64,000 bases of DNA from Rhodovulum sp. (GCA_002706605.1 PALT01000025.1:124001-188000), one strand, 5' to 3'; shown: positions 41,019-51,628, counted from the stretch's first letter. Program-made: numbers and translations. The notes: a model not told the origin generated them from the sequence alone.

Positions 41019-43985
41019 ATGGCGAATTACGACCTTCGTTTTTACGACTACAATCCGGTTGGGGTGATTCCGACGGGAACGAACGACACGTTCACGTGGA
41101 ACGGTCCGGAAAACCCGACGGGGACGGCATCCGTCACGGACGACGGGGTCGGCGCAGACGGCTACACGCTTGATGATAACATCCGCGACGAAAATGCCGT
41201 TGCAGATGTATCCATCAACGGTGTGACCTCTTCAGGGGCCGCCGTTGAAGCAGAACGCGCATGGTCCCTTTATGATCCGGTCACTGGTCAGACATTTGAG
41301 GTTATCGAGTTTGAGGTCAACGGTGGTGGTGCCGCTGGCAGCTATACCGTTTCCGAAATCCCTCTTGTCCCCGGTCGTGAATATACCGTTGTGGACTATG
41401 ACACCTCGCCAAACTTCAGTGCGGGCGAGGCGACATTCTCGGCTCAGGACTATGAATCCGCCGACAACATCGTCAGCGGCGATGACAACGCCAACACGAT
41501 CAACGCCTCTTACACCGGTGACGCCGACGGCGATCAGGTTGATGGCGGTTTTGGCACCGGTGCGGACGGCATGGGCGACGTAATCGACGCCGGTGGCGGC
41601 AATGACACCATTGCCGCGGGCGCGGGCGACGACCTGATCTATGGCGGAACGGGCGCCGATAGCATCTCGGGCGGCGATGGCAATGACACCATCCTCGGCG
41701 ATCAGGATCTGACCGCGACGACCGAGTCGTTGAACTGGAGCGCACAGGGCGGCGACGAGGCGAACCTTGCCTCCGGCTTTACCCAGAACACCGGCGACAT
41801 GAATGTCACCGTGTCATTTGCCAGCGACGGCAATAACGCCCCCACCTATCAGGTCGAAACCAGCGACGCGAACTATACCACCGGCGAAGATCCCTTTGCC
41901 GCGAACTCTAGCGTTGAGCTGTTCGGCACGGGCGACGGCGCGACCTCGACCACGACGATTGATTTTTCGGCCGCCAACGGATCGGTCGGCGATGAGGTGA
42001 CCGATGTCACCTTCCGTATCAACGACATCGACATGTCGGCGGGCAACCACATCGACCAACTGACCGTCACCGCCTATGACGCCCAAGGGAACGAGGTTCC
42101 CGTCACGCTCAGCACGACGGGCAACGACACGATCAACGGCAACACGGTCACCTCTGGCAGTACGCTGGATACCTCTGCCGATGCGAACGGGTCGGTTCTG
42201 GTCGACATCGCGGGACCGGTTGCGCGGATCGAAATCAGCTACTCGAACGTCGAAACCAACATCACGGCGGCGGGCACCCACGGCGTCACCGTCACCGACA
42301 TCTATTTCGACACCATGGCCGTGGGTGAGGCCGACACGATCGACGGCGGCGCGGGCGACGACCTGATCGACGCGGGCGATGGCGACGACCTGATCCAGTT
42401 CACCGACGGGTTCGGCAATGACACGGTCACTGGCGGCGAGTCCGGCGAAAGTATCGGCGACATTCTGGATTTCTCCGCGCTCAGCGCGCCCGTCGATGGC
42501 GTCTACACCGGCGACGAAGCAGGCACCTTTACCAGCGGCGCCAACTCGGTCGAGTTCAGCGAAATTGAAAACGCCATCCTGACCAGCGGCAATGACACGC
42601 TCGACGCCTCGGCCAGCAACAGCGCGATTGGCATTGATGCAGGCGCGGGCGACGACGCTATCACGGGTGGCGCGGGCAACGACTATGTGATCGGTGGCGC
42701 GGGCGATGACACGCTGACCGGCGGGGACGGCGTAAACTATCTGGACGGCGGCTCTGGGGACGACACCTTTGTCGCGGGCACCGGCGCGGACACCTTCGAC
42801 GGCGGCGCAGGTCAGGACAACATCGATTACTCGGCCTCAAGCGGCGCGGTGAACGTCGAACTGGGCGCCTTTGGTAACGGCACCGCCGCCCTAAGCGGTG
42901 GCGACGCCGAAAATGACTCGGTCGCGGGCGGCGTCGATGGCGTGATCGGCTCGGCCTTTGACGACACGCTGATCGGTCACGACTTTTCCGGTACCGGCCC
43001 CGACGCCTATACCAACGAAATCTTTGGCGGCGACGGCAACGACTATATCGATGGCGCGGGCGCGGCCGATAGCCTTGCGGGGGACGCGGGCAACGACACG
43101 ATCATTGGCGGCACCGGCGCGGATACGATCGACGGCGGCACGGGTGACGACACGATTTACGTGGCCCAAGGCGACACCGTCACCGGCGGCGACGGCGATG
43201 ACACCTTCCTGCTGACCGACCTGAATGAGGCGGGCAGCGGCGACATCACCATCACCGGTGGCGAAGGTAGCGAGAGCGCGGGCGACACGCTGGATTTCCA
43301 AGGCCTGATCGGCTTCAAGGACATCACTTATACCAACACCGATGACGCGAACGGTGGGAATTCCGGTTTCGCGACCATGGCCGACGGCTCGGTCGTGAAC
43401 TTTTCGGAAATCGAAAACGTCATCATCTGTTTCACCGCAGGCACCCGCGTTCTGACCCCGCAGGGACAGCGCGATGTGGCCGACCTGCGCCCGGGCGATC
43501 CGGTTCTGACCGCCGACAATGGTGTGCAATCGGTCCGCTGGGTCGGGCGCCGCACGGTTCCGGCCATCGGCAACCTTGCCCCTGTGCGCATTGGCGCGGG
43601 CCTCTTCGGGAATGAGCGCGAATTGCTGGTCTCACCCCAACACCGGATGCTGTTGACGGGCTGGCGTGCGCAACTCTTGTTCGGTGAGAGCGAGGTCCTG
43701 TCGCCCGCAACCCATCTGGTCGATGACAGCCAAATCATCCGTCAAACGGGGGGTGAGGTGACCTATGTCCATATCGCATTCGACCGGCACGAAATCGTCT
43801 TTGCCGAGGGCGCGCCAAGCGAGAGCTTCCACCCCGGTCACGTGGGCCTGAAGGGTATCCTTGATCCCTGCCGTGAAGAGCTGTTCCGCATCTTCCCCGA
43901 GCTGCGCAGCAACATCGGCGCCTTTGGCCCGACGACGCGCCGCAGCCTGAAAAAGCATGAGGTTCACGCGCTGCGCGCTGCGTGA
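41019..43985 (+). CDS. RTX calcium-binding protein with C-terminal Hint domain
   Basis: A 988-residue acidic protein without a Sec signal, as expected for type I secretion. About residues 150-235, 440-470 and 530-760 hold blocks of glycine-aspartate nonapeptides (for example GGGNDTIAAGAGDDLIYGG) that bind calcium and fold outside the cell. A non-repeat beta-rich region separates the first two blocks. From C804 (CFTAGTRVLTPQGQRDVADL) to about residue 950 is a Hint_2 domain, with its first cysteine and a SPQHRMLL histidine motif as in self-splicing or self-cleaving proteins. Similar proteins are common in roseobacters; their role is unclear. No type I secretion genes are in the window. Confidence 0.88.
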   Translation: MANYDLRFYDYNPVGVIPTGTNDTFTWNGPENPTGTASVTDDGVGADGYTLDDNIRDENAVADVSINGVTSSGAAVEAERAWSLYDPVTGQTFEVIEFEVNGGGAAGSYTVSEIPLVPGREYTVVDYDTSPNFSAGEATFSAQDYESADNIVSGDDNANTINASYTGDADGDQVDGGFGTGADGMGDVIDAGGGNDTIAAGAGDDLIYGGTGADSISGGDGNDTILGDQDLTATTESLNWSAQGGDEANLASGFTQNTGDMNVTVSFASDGNNAPTYQVETSDANYTTGEDPFAANSSVELFGTGDGATSTTTIDFSAANGSVGDEVTDVTFRINDIDMSAGNHIDQLTVTAYDAQGNEVPVTLSTTGNDTINGNTVTSGSTLDTSADANGSVLVDIAGPVARIEISYSNVETNITAAGTHGVTVTDIYFDTMAVGEADTIDGGAGDDLIDAGDGDDLIQFTDGFGNDTVTGGESGESIGDILDFSALSAPVDGVYTGDEAGTFTSGANSVEFSEIENAILTSGNDTLDASASNSAIGIDAGAGDDAITGGAGNDYVIGGAGDDTLTGGDGVNYLDGGSGDDTFVAGTGADTFDGGAGQDNIDYSASSGAVNVELGAFGNGTAALSGGDAENDSVAGGVDGVIGSAFDDTLIGHDFSGTGPDAYTNEIFGGDGNDYIDGAGAADSLAGDAGNDTIIGGTGADTIDGGTGDDTIYVAQGDTVTGGDGDDTFLLTDLNEAGSGDITITGGEGSESAGDTLDFQGLIGFKDITYTNTDDANGGNSGFATMADGSVVNFSEIENVIICFTAGTRVLTPQGQRDVADLRPGDPVLTADNGVQSVRWVGRRTVPAIGNLAPVRIGAGLFGNERELLVSPQHRMLLTGWRAQLLFGESEVLSPATHLVDDSQIIRQTGGEVTYVHIAFDRHEIVFAEGAPSESFHPGHVGLKGILDPCREELFRIFPELRSNIGAFGPTTRRSLKKHEVHALRAA

Positions 43986-44009
43986 ACCAAAACCAAAATC
44001 ACATAGAAA

Positions 44010-44789
44010 TCAGGCGTCAATCAGGCCCGCGCGGGCCTTGCGCCCCTCGGCCCAATCGGCTACCGCAACCCCGAATGCCTCAAACAAGGGGCGGGACACC
44101 GGATCACAGGCGGCGCGATATTCGGGGTGCCATTGTACCGACATGGTGAAGCCTGGCGCATCCTTGATGTAAATCGCCTCGGGCGTGCCATCGGGGGCCA
44201 GACCGTCCACGACGACGCGCGCCCCCGGTTCCTTAATCCCCTGCCCGTGCAGCGTGTTGGTCATCACCTCATCCGCGCCGAACAAACGGGCAAACGGCCC
44301 GTCCGGCGTGAATGTCACGGGATGGCGCAGGGCGAATTTTTCCTCAATCGTGCCGTCGGGCGGCATGCGGTGGTTCATCCGGCCCGGCAGATCGCGGATT
44401 TCGGGATAGAGGGACCCGCCCATCGCGACATTGACCTCTTGGAACCCGCGGCAAATGCCCAAAAACGGCTGACCGCGTTCGACCAGCGCGCGGATCAAAG
44501 GCAGCGTAATCGCATCGCGCGCACGGTCGAAATCGCCATGCGCCTCGGTTGCGGGTTCACCGTATTCTTCGGGATGGACGTTGGGACGCCCGCCGGTGAA
44601 CAGGAACCCGTCGCAGGTGTCCATCAATTCCTGAATATCCACATAGCGCGGATCGGACGGCACCAGCAGGGGCAAGGCACCCGACACAAGCGCGACCGCC
44701 TCAGAGTTCATCGCGCCGCCGGCGTGCACCTCATAGGTGTCGTTGATAAAATGCTGATTGCCGATGATGCCGACGATGGGCCGTGCCAT
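44010..44789 (-). CDS. Gamma-glutamyl-gamma-aminobutyrate hydrolase-like (class I glutamine amidotransferase-like)
   Basis: A 259-residue cytoplasmic hydrolase of the peptidase C26 / PuuD group. The nucleophile C113 lies in FLGICRGFQEVNVAMGGSLY, and the histidine and glutamate of the triad are in SVQWHPEY near the end. PuuD frees GABA from gamma-glutamyl-GABA in putrescine catabolism. No other puu gene is nearby, so the function is from family only. The gene stands alone on the minus strand, 23 bp after the end of the RTX gene. Confidence 0.88.
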   Translation of the reverse strand: MARPIVGIIGNQHFINDTYEVHAGGAMNSEAVALVSGALPLLVPSDPRYVDIQELMDTCDGFLFTGGRPNVHPEEYGEPATEAHGDFDRARDAITLPLIRALVERGQPFLGICRGFQEVNVAMGGSLYPEIRDLPGRMNHRMPPDGTIEEKFALRHPVTFTPDGPFARLFGADEVMTNTLHGQGIKEPGARVVVDGLAPDGTPEAIYIKDAPGFTMSVQWHPEYRAACDPVSRPLFEAFGVAVADWAEGRKARAGLIDA

Positions 44790-44908
44790 GTGTGTCCTCT
44801 TTGCGCTGTTCGGCTGACTATAGGCAAAGAATTTCGGTAGAAAAAGCGCCCCCGCACACAGTTAATGTGCGGAGGGCACCAAAGTATGAGGGCGCGCCGC
44901 GCCCTGCC

Positions 44909-45337
44909 TTAGATTTCGGCAACCAGATTGGCCGCTTCAATCCCTGCTTGTCCGGCGATGGCGTCATTGTCGGACGTGTCGCCCGTAACGCCGACCGCGC
45001 CCATGACGTTGCCACGCGCGTCTTTGACCAGAATGCCACCGGGAACGGGGATCATGCTCCCGCCAAAGGCCGAGCGCGCCGCGTCAATGAAATAGGCCTG
45101 TGTTTCCGCGCGCGCCATTTGCGCCGTCCCCGCCATGCCCAACATGACACAGCCATAGGCCTTGCCATGAGCAATCGCGAACCGGCCCGGTGCCGCGTTG
45201 TCGGCGCGTTCGAACGCGATGACGTTGCCGCCCGCATCCAGAACCACAACCGACAAGGGTTTCAGATCCATTTCACGGCCTTTTTCCATGGTTTTGCGAA
45301 TGATGGTGCGCGCCTTGCGCAGGCTGATCGTGGCCAT
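44909..45337 (-). CDS. GlcG/HbpS-family protein
   Basis: A 142-residue protein of the GlcG/HbpS (PF03928, DUF336) family. The start TISLRKARTIIRKTMEKGRE and the stretches LSVVVLDAGGNVIAFERAD and SMIPVPGGILVKDARGNVMG are typical. HbpS in Streptomyces binds heme; GlcG in E. coli lies in the glycolate operon beside glcB, the same neighbour as here. It starts 6 bp after the malate synthase stop with an AAGGA site. An inverted repeat (AGGGCGC/GCGCCCT) lies just after its stop. The precise function is unknown. Confidence 0.82.
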   Translation of the reverse strand: MATISLRKARTIIRKTMEKGREMDLKPLSVVVLDAGGNVIAFERADNAAPGRFAIAHGKAYGCVMLGMAGTAQMARAETQAYFIDAARSAFGGSMIPVPGGILVKDARGNVMGAVGVTGDTSDNDAIAGQAGIEAANLVAEI

Positions 45338-45343
45338 GTTCAC

Positions 45344-47485
45344 TTATCCTTGTTGCGAAGCTTTGAGTTCCAGACGGCGCGCGTGCAGCACCGGTTCGGT
45401 ATAGCCGGACGGCTGAACCGTGCCCTTGAACACCAGATCACAGGCCGCTTGGAACGCGATGCTGGTGAAATCGGGGGCCATCGGGATATAGGCGGGATCG
45501 TCTGCGTTCTGGCGGTCGACGACAGCGGCCATGCGCTGCATCGCGGCCATGACCTGTTCCTCGGACACGACACCGTGGTGCAGCCAGTTCGCCATCGCCT
45601 GACTGGAAATCCGGCAGGTCGCGCGGTCCTCCATCAGGCCGACATCGTGGATATCGGGCACCTTGGAGCAGCCGACCCCCTGATCGACCCAGCGCACAAC
45701 GTAACCCAGAATGCCTTGGGCGTTGTTGTTCAGCTCCTGCTCGATTTCATCCGCGTTCCAGTTGACGCCCTTGGCCACCGGAATAGTCAAAAGGTCCTCA
45801 AGGCTACCGCGACGGCCCATCGCCTTGATCTCGTCCTGACGGGCAAAGACATCGACCTGATGGTAATGCGTGGCATGCAGGGTGGCGGCGGTGGGGCTGG
45901 GCACCCAAGCACAGGTCGCGCCGGATTTCGGGTGGCCGATCTTGGCCGACAGCATATCCGCCATCCGGTCGGGCATGGCCCACATGCCCTTGCCGATCTG
46001 CGCGCGCCCTTTCAGGCCGCATTCCAGACCGATATCGACGTTGCGGTCCTCATAGGACGCAATCCACGCGGCGTTTTTCATATCGCCCTTGCGGATCATC
46101 GGGCCCGCTTCCATCGAGGTGTGGATCTCGTCGCCCGTGCGGTCAAGGAAACCGGTGTTGATGAACGCCACGCGGTGTTTGGCGGCGCGGATACATTCCT
46201 TGAGGTTCGCACTGGTGCGGCGTTCCTCATCCATGATGCCCAGTTTAACCGTGTATTGCGGCAGGCCCAGCGCGCGCTCGACAAAGGTGAAAACCTCATC
46301 GGCAAAGGCGACCTCTTCGGGGCCGTGCATTTTGGGTTTCACCACATAGACCGACCCGGTGACCGAGTTGCGCGCGCCATCGGTTTTTTGCAGGTCGTGC
46401 ATCGCGATCATCGTGGTGATCATCGCGTCCATCAGACCCTCGAACGCCTCATCGCCGTTCTTGTCCAGAATGGCGGGGTTGCGCATCAGGTGCCCAACAT
46501 TGCGCACCAGCATCAGCGCGCGCCCCTTGAGCGTGGCGGGCGTCCCGTCCATCGCGGTGTAGTCGAAATCGGGGTTCAGGCGGCGCTCAACCATGCGATC
46601 GCCCTTGGTCAGGGTTTCGACCAGATCGCCCCGCATCAGGCCCAGCCAGTTGTAATAGGCCAGCGTCTTGTCCTCGCCGTCCACGGCGGCGACCGAATCC
46701 TCACAGTCCATGATCGAGGACAGCGCGGATTCAAGGATCACATCGGAAATGCCCGCCGGATCGGCCTGTCCCACGGGGGTCGAAGCGTCGATGACCAGAC
46801 GGATGTGCAGGTTGTTGTGTTTAAGAACGATTTGCGACGGCGCGGACGCATCGCCCACATAACCGATGCAGGCCGCCGGCTCGGCCAGCGCGGGGACAAG
46901 CGCGCCGTTCATAATGCCAACCACATCGACGTCGGCCCACGATCCCGCCGCCAGAGGCACAGCCGTATCAAGGAACGATTTGGCCCATGCAATCACGCGT
47001 GTGCCCCGCGCCGCGTCATAGCCACCACCGGCAGGCAGATCACCCATCGCGTCGGTGCCATAGAGGGCGTCATAGAGGCTGCCCCAACGGGCGTTGGCCG
47101 CGTTCAGCGCATAGCGCGCGTTCATGATCGGCACCACCAATTGCGGCCCCGGCTGTTTCGCGAACTCGGGGTCGGTCGCGCCGGTCTCGATTTCAAACGC
47201 CTCGCCCTCGGGCAAGAGATAGCCGATCTCGGTCAGGAAATCGCGATAGGCCGCATCGTCGATATCCAAGCCGCGGTTGGCCACATGCCATGCATCGATT
47301 TTCGATTGGATCTCATCACGTTTAGCCAACAGCGCGGCGTTGCGCGGGCCGAAATCGTGGATCAACTCGGACAGAGACGCCCAGAACGCATCCACCGACA
47401 CACCCGTCCCCGGCAGGGCTTGGGTCTCAATAAAATTGGCCAACTTGGCGTCGACCTGCAATCCGTTGCGGATTTCACGTGTCAT
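45344..47485 (-). CDS. glcB: Malate synthase G
   Basis: A 713-residue cytoplasmic enzyme, the usual size for the monomeric G form, which condenses glyoxylate with acetyl-CoA to malate. Clear family segments include [60 protein letters not shown] and [20 protein letters not shown], the last near the active site. It precedes the GlcG/HbpS-like gene by 6 bp, the same pairing as in the E. coli glc operon. A TTGGT...ACCAA palindrome-like stretch at 47564-47584, ahead of its start, could be an operator of a GntR-type regulator; that is weak. Confidence 0.97.
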   Translation of the reverse strand: MTREIRNGLQVDAKLANFIETQALPGTGVSVDAFWASLSELIHDFGPRNAALLAKRDEIQSKIDAWHVANRGLDIDDAAYRDFLTEIGYLLPEGEAFEIETGATDPEFAKQPGPQLVVPIMNARYALNAANARWGSLYDALYGTDAMGDLPAGGGYDAARGTRVIAWAKSFLDTAVPLAAGSWADVDVVGIMNGALVPALAEPAACIGYVGDASAPSQIVLKHNNLHIRLVIDASTPVGQADPAGISDVILESALSSIMDCEDSVAAVDGEDKTLAYYNWLGLMRGDLVETLTKGDRMVERRLNPDFDYTAMDGTPATLKGRALMLVRNVGHLMRNPAILDKNGDEAFEGLMDAMITTMIAMHDLQKTDGARNSVTGSVYVVKPKMHGPEEVAFADEVFTFVERALGLPQYTVKLGIMDEERRTSANLKECIRAAKHRVAFINTGFLDRTGDEIHTSMEAGPMIRKGDMKNAAWIASYEDRNVDIGLECGLKGRAQIGKGMWAMPDRMADMLSAKIGHPKSGATCAWVPSPTAATLHATHYHQVDVFARQDEIKAMGRRGSLEDLLTIPVAKGVNWNADEIEQELNNNAQGILGYVVRWVDQGVGCSKVPDIHDVGLMEDRATCRISSQAMANWLHHGVVSEEQVMAAMQRMAAVVDRQNADDPAYIPMAPDFTSIAFQAACDLVFKGTVQPSGYTEPVLHARRLELKASQQG

Positions 47486-47598
47486 GGCATCCCTCGTCTG
47501 TATCGCGCGCCATCGCGCAAAGGCAAACGAGAGATAGCCCCAAGTCCGGTCAGATGCAATATTTTGGTAAGGTAATTACACCAATTGCCGCGAACGAC

Positions 47599-47964
47599 CT
47601 ATTGTACAGCGCATTTCCCCTTGGCGCCGTTGGTGGTTTGGTAACCAGCCTGCCCGCCAAGGTTCGAACTATAGGTTCCGTTGCTGGTAAAGAAAACTGT
47701 CTTCAAGGACCATCCGGCATCGAATTCAAAGTACAACTTTACCTTTTTACCATCGCGCACGACCTTGCCGGGTCCATAGGTGCTGTCGACCACCTCATCG
47801 CCCTCGATGATATAGACCGTTTCTACGGGAAATGTCTGTTCGGCGTAAACCTTGTTCCGGAAGCCGTTTCCGCTGAGATAATCACGCTCACAAACAAGCA
47901 CCTCGGCAGAGGCTCCGGTGGCCGTCAGAACAGTTGCGATAGCGGCAAACGCCAATTTTTTCAT
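47599..47964 (-). CDS. Secreted protein of unknown function
   Basis: A 121-residue exported protein. A signal peptide (MKKLAFAAIATVLTATGASA) is followed by a mature part with two cysteines, one near each end (VCERDYLS and KGKCAVQ), which could form a disulfide. The mature part is rich in tyrosine, glycine and valine and has no recognisable domain. I chose the ATG at 47964 where the signal peptide starts; the frame runs 72 codons further upstream but is non-coding in style. It is divergent from pepN and ends 113 bp before the glcB start. It resembles the secreted protein at 35895 only in general character. Confidence 0.6.
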   Translation of the reverse strand: MKKLAFAAIATVLTATGASAEVLVCERDYLSGNGFRNKVYAEQTFPVETVYIIEGDEVVDSTYGPGKVVRDGKKVKLYFEFDAGWSLKTVFFTSNGTYSSNLGGQAGYQTTNGAKGKCAVQ

Positions 47965-48142
47965 ACCCGTTTTCCCTATTGAACCCGCAAACACATTTTC
48001 GATTTGCACGAAATTGTTAACAAGTACATCGCGCGCAATACAACCCATAATTGAGTTTATTCCAATCACATTTTCGGCCCCCTGTCGCTTGCAGGACACC
48101 GGCCTTCGCGCCACATTGATCGAAAGAACAATGGAAGCCTTC

Positions 48143-50707
48143 ATGCCCGACACCAACCAATCCGCCGCCCCCGAAACCATTTACCTGCGGTATTATACCG
48201 CGTTCGGATGGACGGTGACCTCGGTCCATCTGACCTTTGACCTTGCCCCGAACGCCACGCGGGTCACGTCGAAGATCGCATTTGCCCCGAACCCCGATGC
48301 GACCTCACAGCCCTTTACCCTGATGGGTGAGGACCTGACCCTGATCTCGGCGCGGATCGACGGGGTCGCGGTGTCGCCGATCCTGCATGCCGGCGGGTTG
48401 ACCGTCGATGTGCCTGATGCCCCGTTCATCTGGGAGGCCGAGGTCGAGATCGATCCCGCCAGCAACACCGCGCTTGAGGGGCTCTATATGTCGAACGGCA
48501 TGTATTGCAGCCAATGCGAGGCCGAGGGGTTTCGCAAGATCACCTACTACCCCGACCGCCCCGATGTGATGGCACCGTTTACCGTGCGGGTGAACAGCGA
48601 CCTGCCGGTGCTGCTGTCGAACGGCAACCCCGTGGCGCAGGGCGACGGGTTCGCCGAATGGGACGATCCCTGGCCGAAACCGTCCTACCTGTTCGCGCTG
48701 GTCGCGGGTGATCTGGTCGCGCATTCGGATCGGATCACCACCATGTCGGGCCGCGATGTCGCCCTGAACATCTGGGTCCGTCCGGGGGATGAGGACAAAT
48801 GCGCCTATGCGATGGACGCGCTGAAACGGTCGATGATCTGGGACGAACAGGTCTATGGCCGCGAATACGACTTGGACGTTTTCAACATTGTTGCCGTCGA
48901 TGATTTCAACATGGGCGCTATGGAGAACAAGGGATTGAACATTTTCAACTCCAAGTTCGTTTTGGCCAGTGCCGAGACCGCGACCGACGCGGACTTTGCT
49001 CGGATCGAGTCAATCATCGCGCATGAGTATTTCCACAACTGGACCGGCAACCGGATCACCTGTCGCGACTGGTTTCAGCTGTGCCTGAAAGAGGGTCTGA
49101 CGGTCTATCGCGATCAACAGTTCTCGGGCGACATGCGCAGCCACGCGGTCCAGCGGATTGAGGATGTTCTGATGCTGCGCGCGCGTCAGTTCCGTGAAGA
49201 CAACGGCCCGCTGGCCCATCCTGTGCGGCCTGACCATTATGTTGAAATCAATAACTTTTACACCGCGACGGTCTATGAAAAAGGGGCCGAGGTGATCGGC
49301 ATGCTGCGCACCCTTGTGGGTGCGGACGGGTATTGCGACGCGCTGAACCTGTACTTTGATCGTCACGACGGGGACGCGTCCACGATCGAGGATTGGTTGC
49401 AGGTGTTCGAGGACGCCACCGGTCGCGACCTTGGCCAGTTCAAACGCTGGTACACCCAATCGGGCACGCCGCGCCTGACGCTCAATGAAAGCTTTAACGA
49501 TGGCATTTATGAAATTGAAATAAAACAAGAAATACCAGAAACGAAAAGCCAACCCGATCCGCAACCGTTGCACATTCCGGTCGCGATTGGCCTGTTGTCC
49601 CCGAACGGGGATGAGGTGGTTCCGACGCAGGTTCTGGAACTGACCGAGGCGCAACAGACGTTCCGGTTTGACGGGTTGGGTGCCGCGCCGGTTGCATCGG
49701 TGCTGCGCAATTTCTCGGCCCCTGTGATCCTCAACCGCGCGGGTGGCGCGGATCAGAACGCGTTCCTGTTGGCCCATGACACCGACCCGTTCAACAAATG
49801 GGAGGCCGGTCGCGCCCTGTCGAAATCGGTTCTGCTGGACCTGTTGAACGGGGATGACGCGGGTGTTGCGGGCTATGTCGACGCCATGGCGCAGGTCATC
49901 ACGGACGATACGCTGGATCCAGCGTTCCGCGCGCTGACCCTTGGCCTGCCGTCCGAGGATGATCTGGCGCAATCCGTGTTCGACGGCGGCTGTACCCCCG
50001 ATCCGATGGCGATCCACGACGCGCTTGGGACGTTGCGCGGCGCGATGGCGGCGGGGCTGGAAACGCCCCTGCGCGCGATCTACGCCGAGATGCACACGCC
50101 GGGCGCCTATTCGCCGGACGCCGGTCCCGCAGGGCGGCGGGCGCTGCGCGGGGCGGCTCTGGGTCTGTTGAGCCGCATTGACGGCGGCGCGCTGGCCCGC
50201 GCGCATTACGATGGCGCGGACAATATGACCGACAGTCTGGCCGCGCTGTCGGCCCTGTTGCGCATCGGTCAAGGTCAGGATCAGATCGACGCCTTCTATG
50301 CGAAATGGGCGGATGACCGGTTGGTTCTGGATAAGTGGTTCATGATGCAGGTCGCCCTTGCCCCGCCCGAAACCGCCGCCGCGATTGCGGAAAACCTGTC
50401 CGAGCATCCGGCGTTTGACTGGAAAAACCCCAACCGGTTCCGGTCGCTGATCGGCGGGCTGACGTCGAACGCGGCGGGGTTCCATGCGCCGGACGGTGCG
50501 GGATACCGGTTCGTGGCGGAGTGGCTGATGCGGCTCGACCCGAAAAACCCGCAGACGGCGGCGCGCATGTCGACCGCGTTTGAAACGTGGAGGCGATACG
50601 ATGCCGATCGTCAGCACCTGATCCGTGAACAGTTGAACCGCATCGCCGCCATGACCCCGATCAGCCGCGATATGGGCGAAATGGTGGGGCGGATGTTAAA
50701 CGCCTAG
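48143..50707 (+). CDS. pepN: Aminopeptidase N (M1 family)
   Basis: An 854-residue cytoplasmic zinc peptidase that removes N-terminal residues from peptides; E. coli PepN has 870. The exopeptidase motif GAMEN is at 258-262. The zinc motif HEYFH (294-298) is followed after 18 residues by E317 in LKEGLTVYRDQQFSGD. The DUF3458 domain and the C-terminal helical part of the PepN subfamily are complete. I chose the ATG at 48143, with GGAAG 6 bp upstream, over the ATG at 48131. A short AT-rich patch at about 49500-49545 breaks the codon pattern but the frame is intact. Confidence 0.95.
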   Translation: MPDTNQSAAPETIYLRYYTAFGWTVTSVHLTFDLAPNATRVTSKIAFAPNPDATSQPFTLMGEDLTLISARIDGVAVSPILHAGGLTVDVPDAPFIWEAEVEIDPASNTALEGLYMSNGMYCSQCEAEGFRKITYYPDRPDVMAPFTVRVNSDLPVLLSNGNPVAQGDGFAEWDDPWPKPSYLFALVAGDLVAHSDRITTMSGRDVALNIWVRPGDEDKCAYAMDALKRSMIWDEQVYGREYDLDVFNIVAVDDFNMGAMENKGLNIFNSKFVLASAETATDADFARIESIIAHEYFHNWTGNRITCRDWFQLCLKEGLTVYRDQQFSGDMRSHAVQRIEDVLMLRARQFREDNGPLAHPVRPDHYVEINNFYTATVYEKGAEVIGMLRTLVGADGYCDALNLYFDRHDGDASTIEDWLQVFEDATGRDLGQFKRWYTQSGTPRLTLNESFNDGIYEIEIKQEIPETKSQPDPQPLHIPVAIGLLSPNGDEVVPTQVLELTEAQQTFRFDGLGAAPVASVLRNFSAPVILNRAGGADQNAFLLAHDTDPFNKWEAGRALSKSVLLDLLNGDDAGVAGYVDAMAQVITDDTLDPAFRALTLGLPSEDDLAQSVFDGGCTPDPMAIHDALGTLRGAMAAGLETPLRAIYAEMHTPGAYSPDAGPAGRRALRGAALGLLSRIDGGALARAHYDGADNMTDSLAALSALLRIGQGQDQIDAFYAKWADDRLVLDKWFMMQVALAPPETAAAIAENLSEHPAFDWKNPNRFRSLIGGLTSNAAGFHAPDGAGYRFVAEWLMRLDPKNPQTAARMSTAFETWRRYDADRQHLIREQLNRIAAMTPISRDMGEMVGRMLNA

Positions 50708-50752
50708 ACCGCTTGTCATGGGAACGTCACCGAACTGTGGTGACGTTCCCCC

Positions 50753-51628
50753 ATGAAGGACAGAATCGACCCCCTGATTGCGGAACGTGCGCCGTGGCTG
50801 TTTGGCGAAGGCGCGCCGACCAAGCTTGCCCATGCCGCGCTGACGCGGATGTTGGGCTATGGCAAGACCGTCGCGATTGGCGAGGCGATTGAGCACCACC
50901 CTGCCCCGATGATCATGGATGAAATGGCCGGTCTGCTGGCCAAGGACCTGAGCGTGACCGGTCTGGACACTATCCCGCGTCAGGGGCCCGCGTTGATCGT
51001 GGCGAACCACCCGACGGGCATTGCCGACGGGATCATGATGTGGTCCGCCCTGTCCGCGATCCGGCCCGATCTGTTTTTCTATGCCAACAGCGACATCATC
51101 CGCGTCCTGCCCCAGATGGCGCAGATCATCGCCCCCGTCGAATGGCGTCCCGAAAAGCGCAGCCATGGCAAGACCCGCGAAACCATGGCCTATACGCGCA
51201 AGGCGATTGCCGAGGGCCGTCTGGGGGTGATCTTTCCGTCCGGACGTCTGGCGAAACGGCGCGGGCTGCGCCTGTACGAACGTCCATGGATGTCCTCGGC
51301 GGCGATGATCGCGCGCAAGTTTGACCTGCCCGTGATCCCCGTGAACATCCGCGCGCGCAACTCGGTCCTGTTTTACCTGTTCGACCTGCTGCACCCGACC
51401 CTGCGCGACATCACCCTGTTTCACGAGACGCTGAACAAGGGGCGTCAGCCCTATGAGATCACGTTCGGCCCGTCCATTTCGCCGAGCGCCCTGCCCGCGA
51501 AATCGGACGAGGGCATTGCCATGCTGCGTGAAGCGACGCTGGCCCTTGGCGGGCGGCATGCGCCTACGGTCAGCCTGTTGGACAGCACCCGCAAACCCAA
51601 ATGGGTGCGTGCGGCGCAACTGGGGTAA
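50753..51628 (+). CDS. Lysophospholipid acyltransferase-family protein
   Basis: A 291-residue glycerolipid acyltransferase. The catalytic block NHPTGIADG (H86, D92) shows H-x5-D, as in the hemolysin/OlsA-like branch (NHPLGGLDG), not the common NH-x4-D. The IFPSGRLAKRRGL segment near residue 160 is the second acyl-acceptor motif. The enzyme probably transfers an acyl chain to a lipid at the inner membrane; ornithine-lipid or phosphatidic-acid synthesis are options. The gene starts 45 bp after pepN in the same direction. Confidence 0.82.
   Translation: MKDRIDPLIAERAPWLFGEGAPTKLAHAALTRMLGYGKTVAIGEAIEHHPAPMIMDEMAGLLAKDLSVTGLDTIPRQGPALIVANHPTGIADGIMMWSALSAIRPDLFFYANSDIIRVLPQMAQIIAPVEWRPEKRSHGKTRETMAYTRKAIAEGRLGVIFPSGRLAKRRGLRLYERPWMSSAAMIARKFDLPVIPVNIRARNSVLFYLFDLLHPTLRDITLFHETLNKGRQPYEITFGPSISPSALPAKSDEGIAMLREATLALGGRHAPTVSLLDSTRKPKWVRAAQLG

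Noticed and set aside
41460-43300. Dense repeated DNA that could be taken for a CRISPR or satellite array
   Set aside because: The periodicity is 27 bases in frame with the RTX nonapeptides of the coding sequence, with variable third positions and no spacer structure.
44889-44905. AGGGCGC/GCGCCCT hairpin after the GlcG-like gene as a terminator
   Set aside because: The loop is only three bases and no U-run follows on the minus strand, so it is too weak for a feature of its own.
44783-47575. 930-codon plus-strand open frame opposite glcB and the GlcG-like gene
   Set aside because: Malate synthase G on the other strand is certain. The antisense product has low-complexity H/R/G composition and no recognisable motif.
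47564-47584. Operator-like TTGGT...ACCAA stretch before glcB
   Set aside because: The halves are not symmetric around the GTAATTAC centre and no GntR-type regulator is nearby, so I mention it only within the glcB entry.
49010-50617. 535-codon minus-strand open frame inside pepN
   Set aside because: It is the reverse frame of the aminopeptidase N gene, without domains or a ribosome-binding site.
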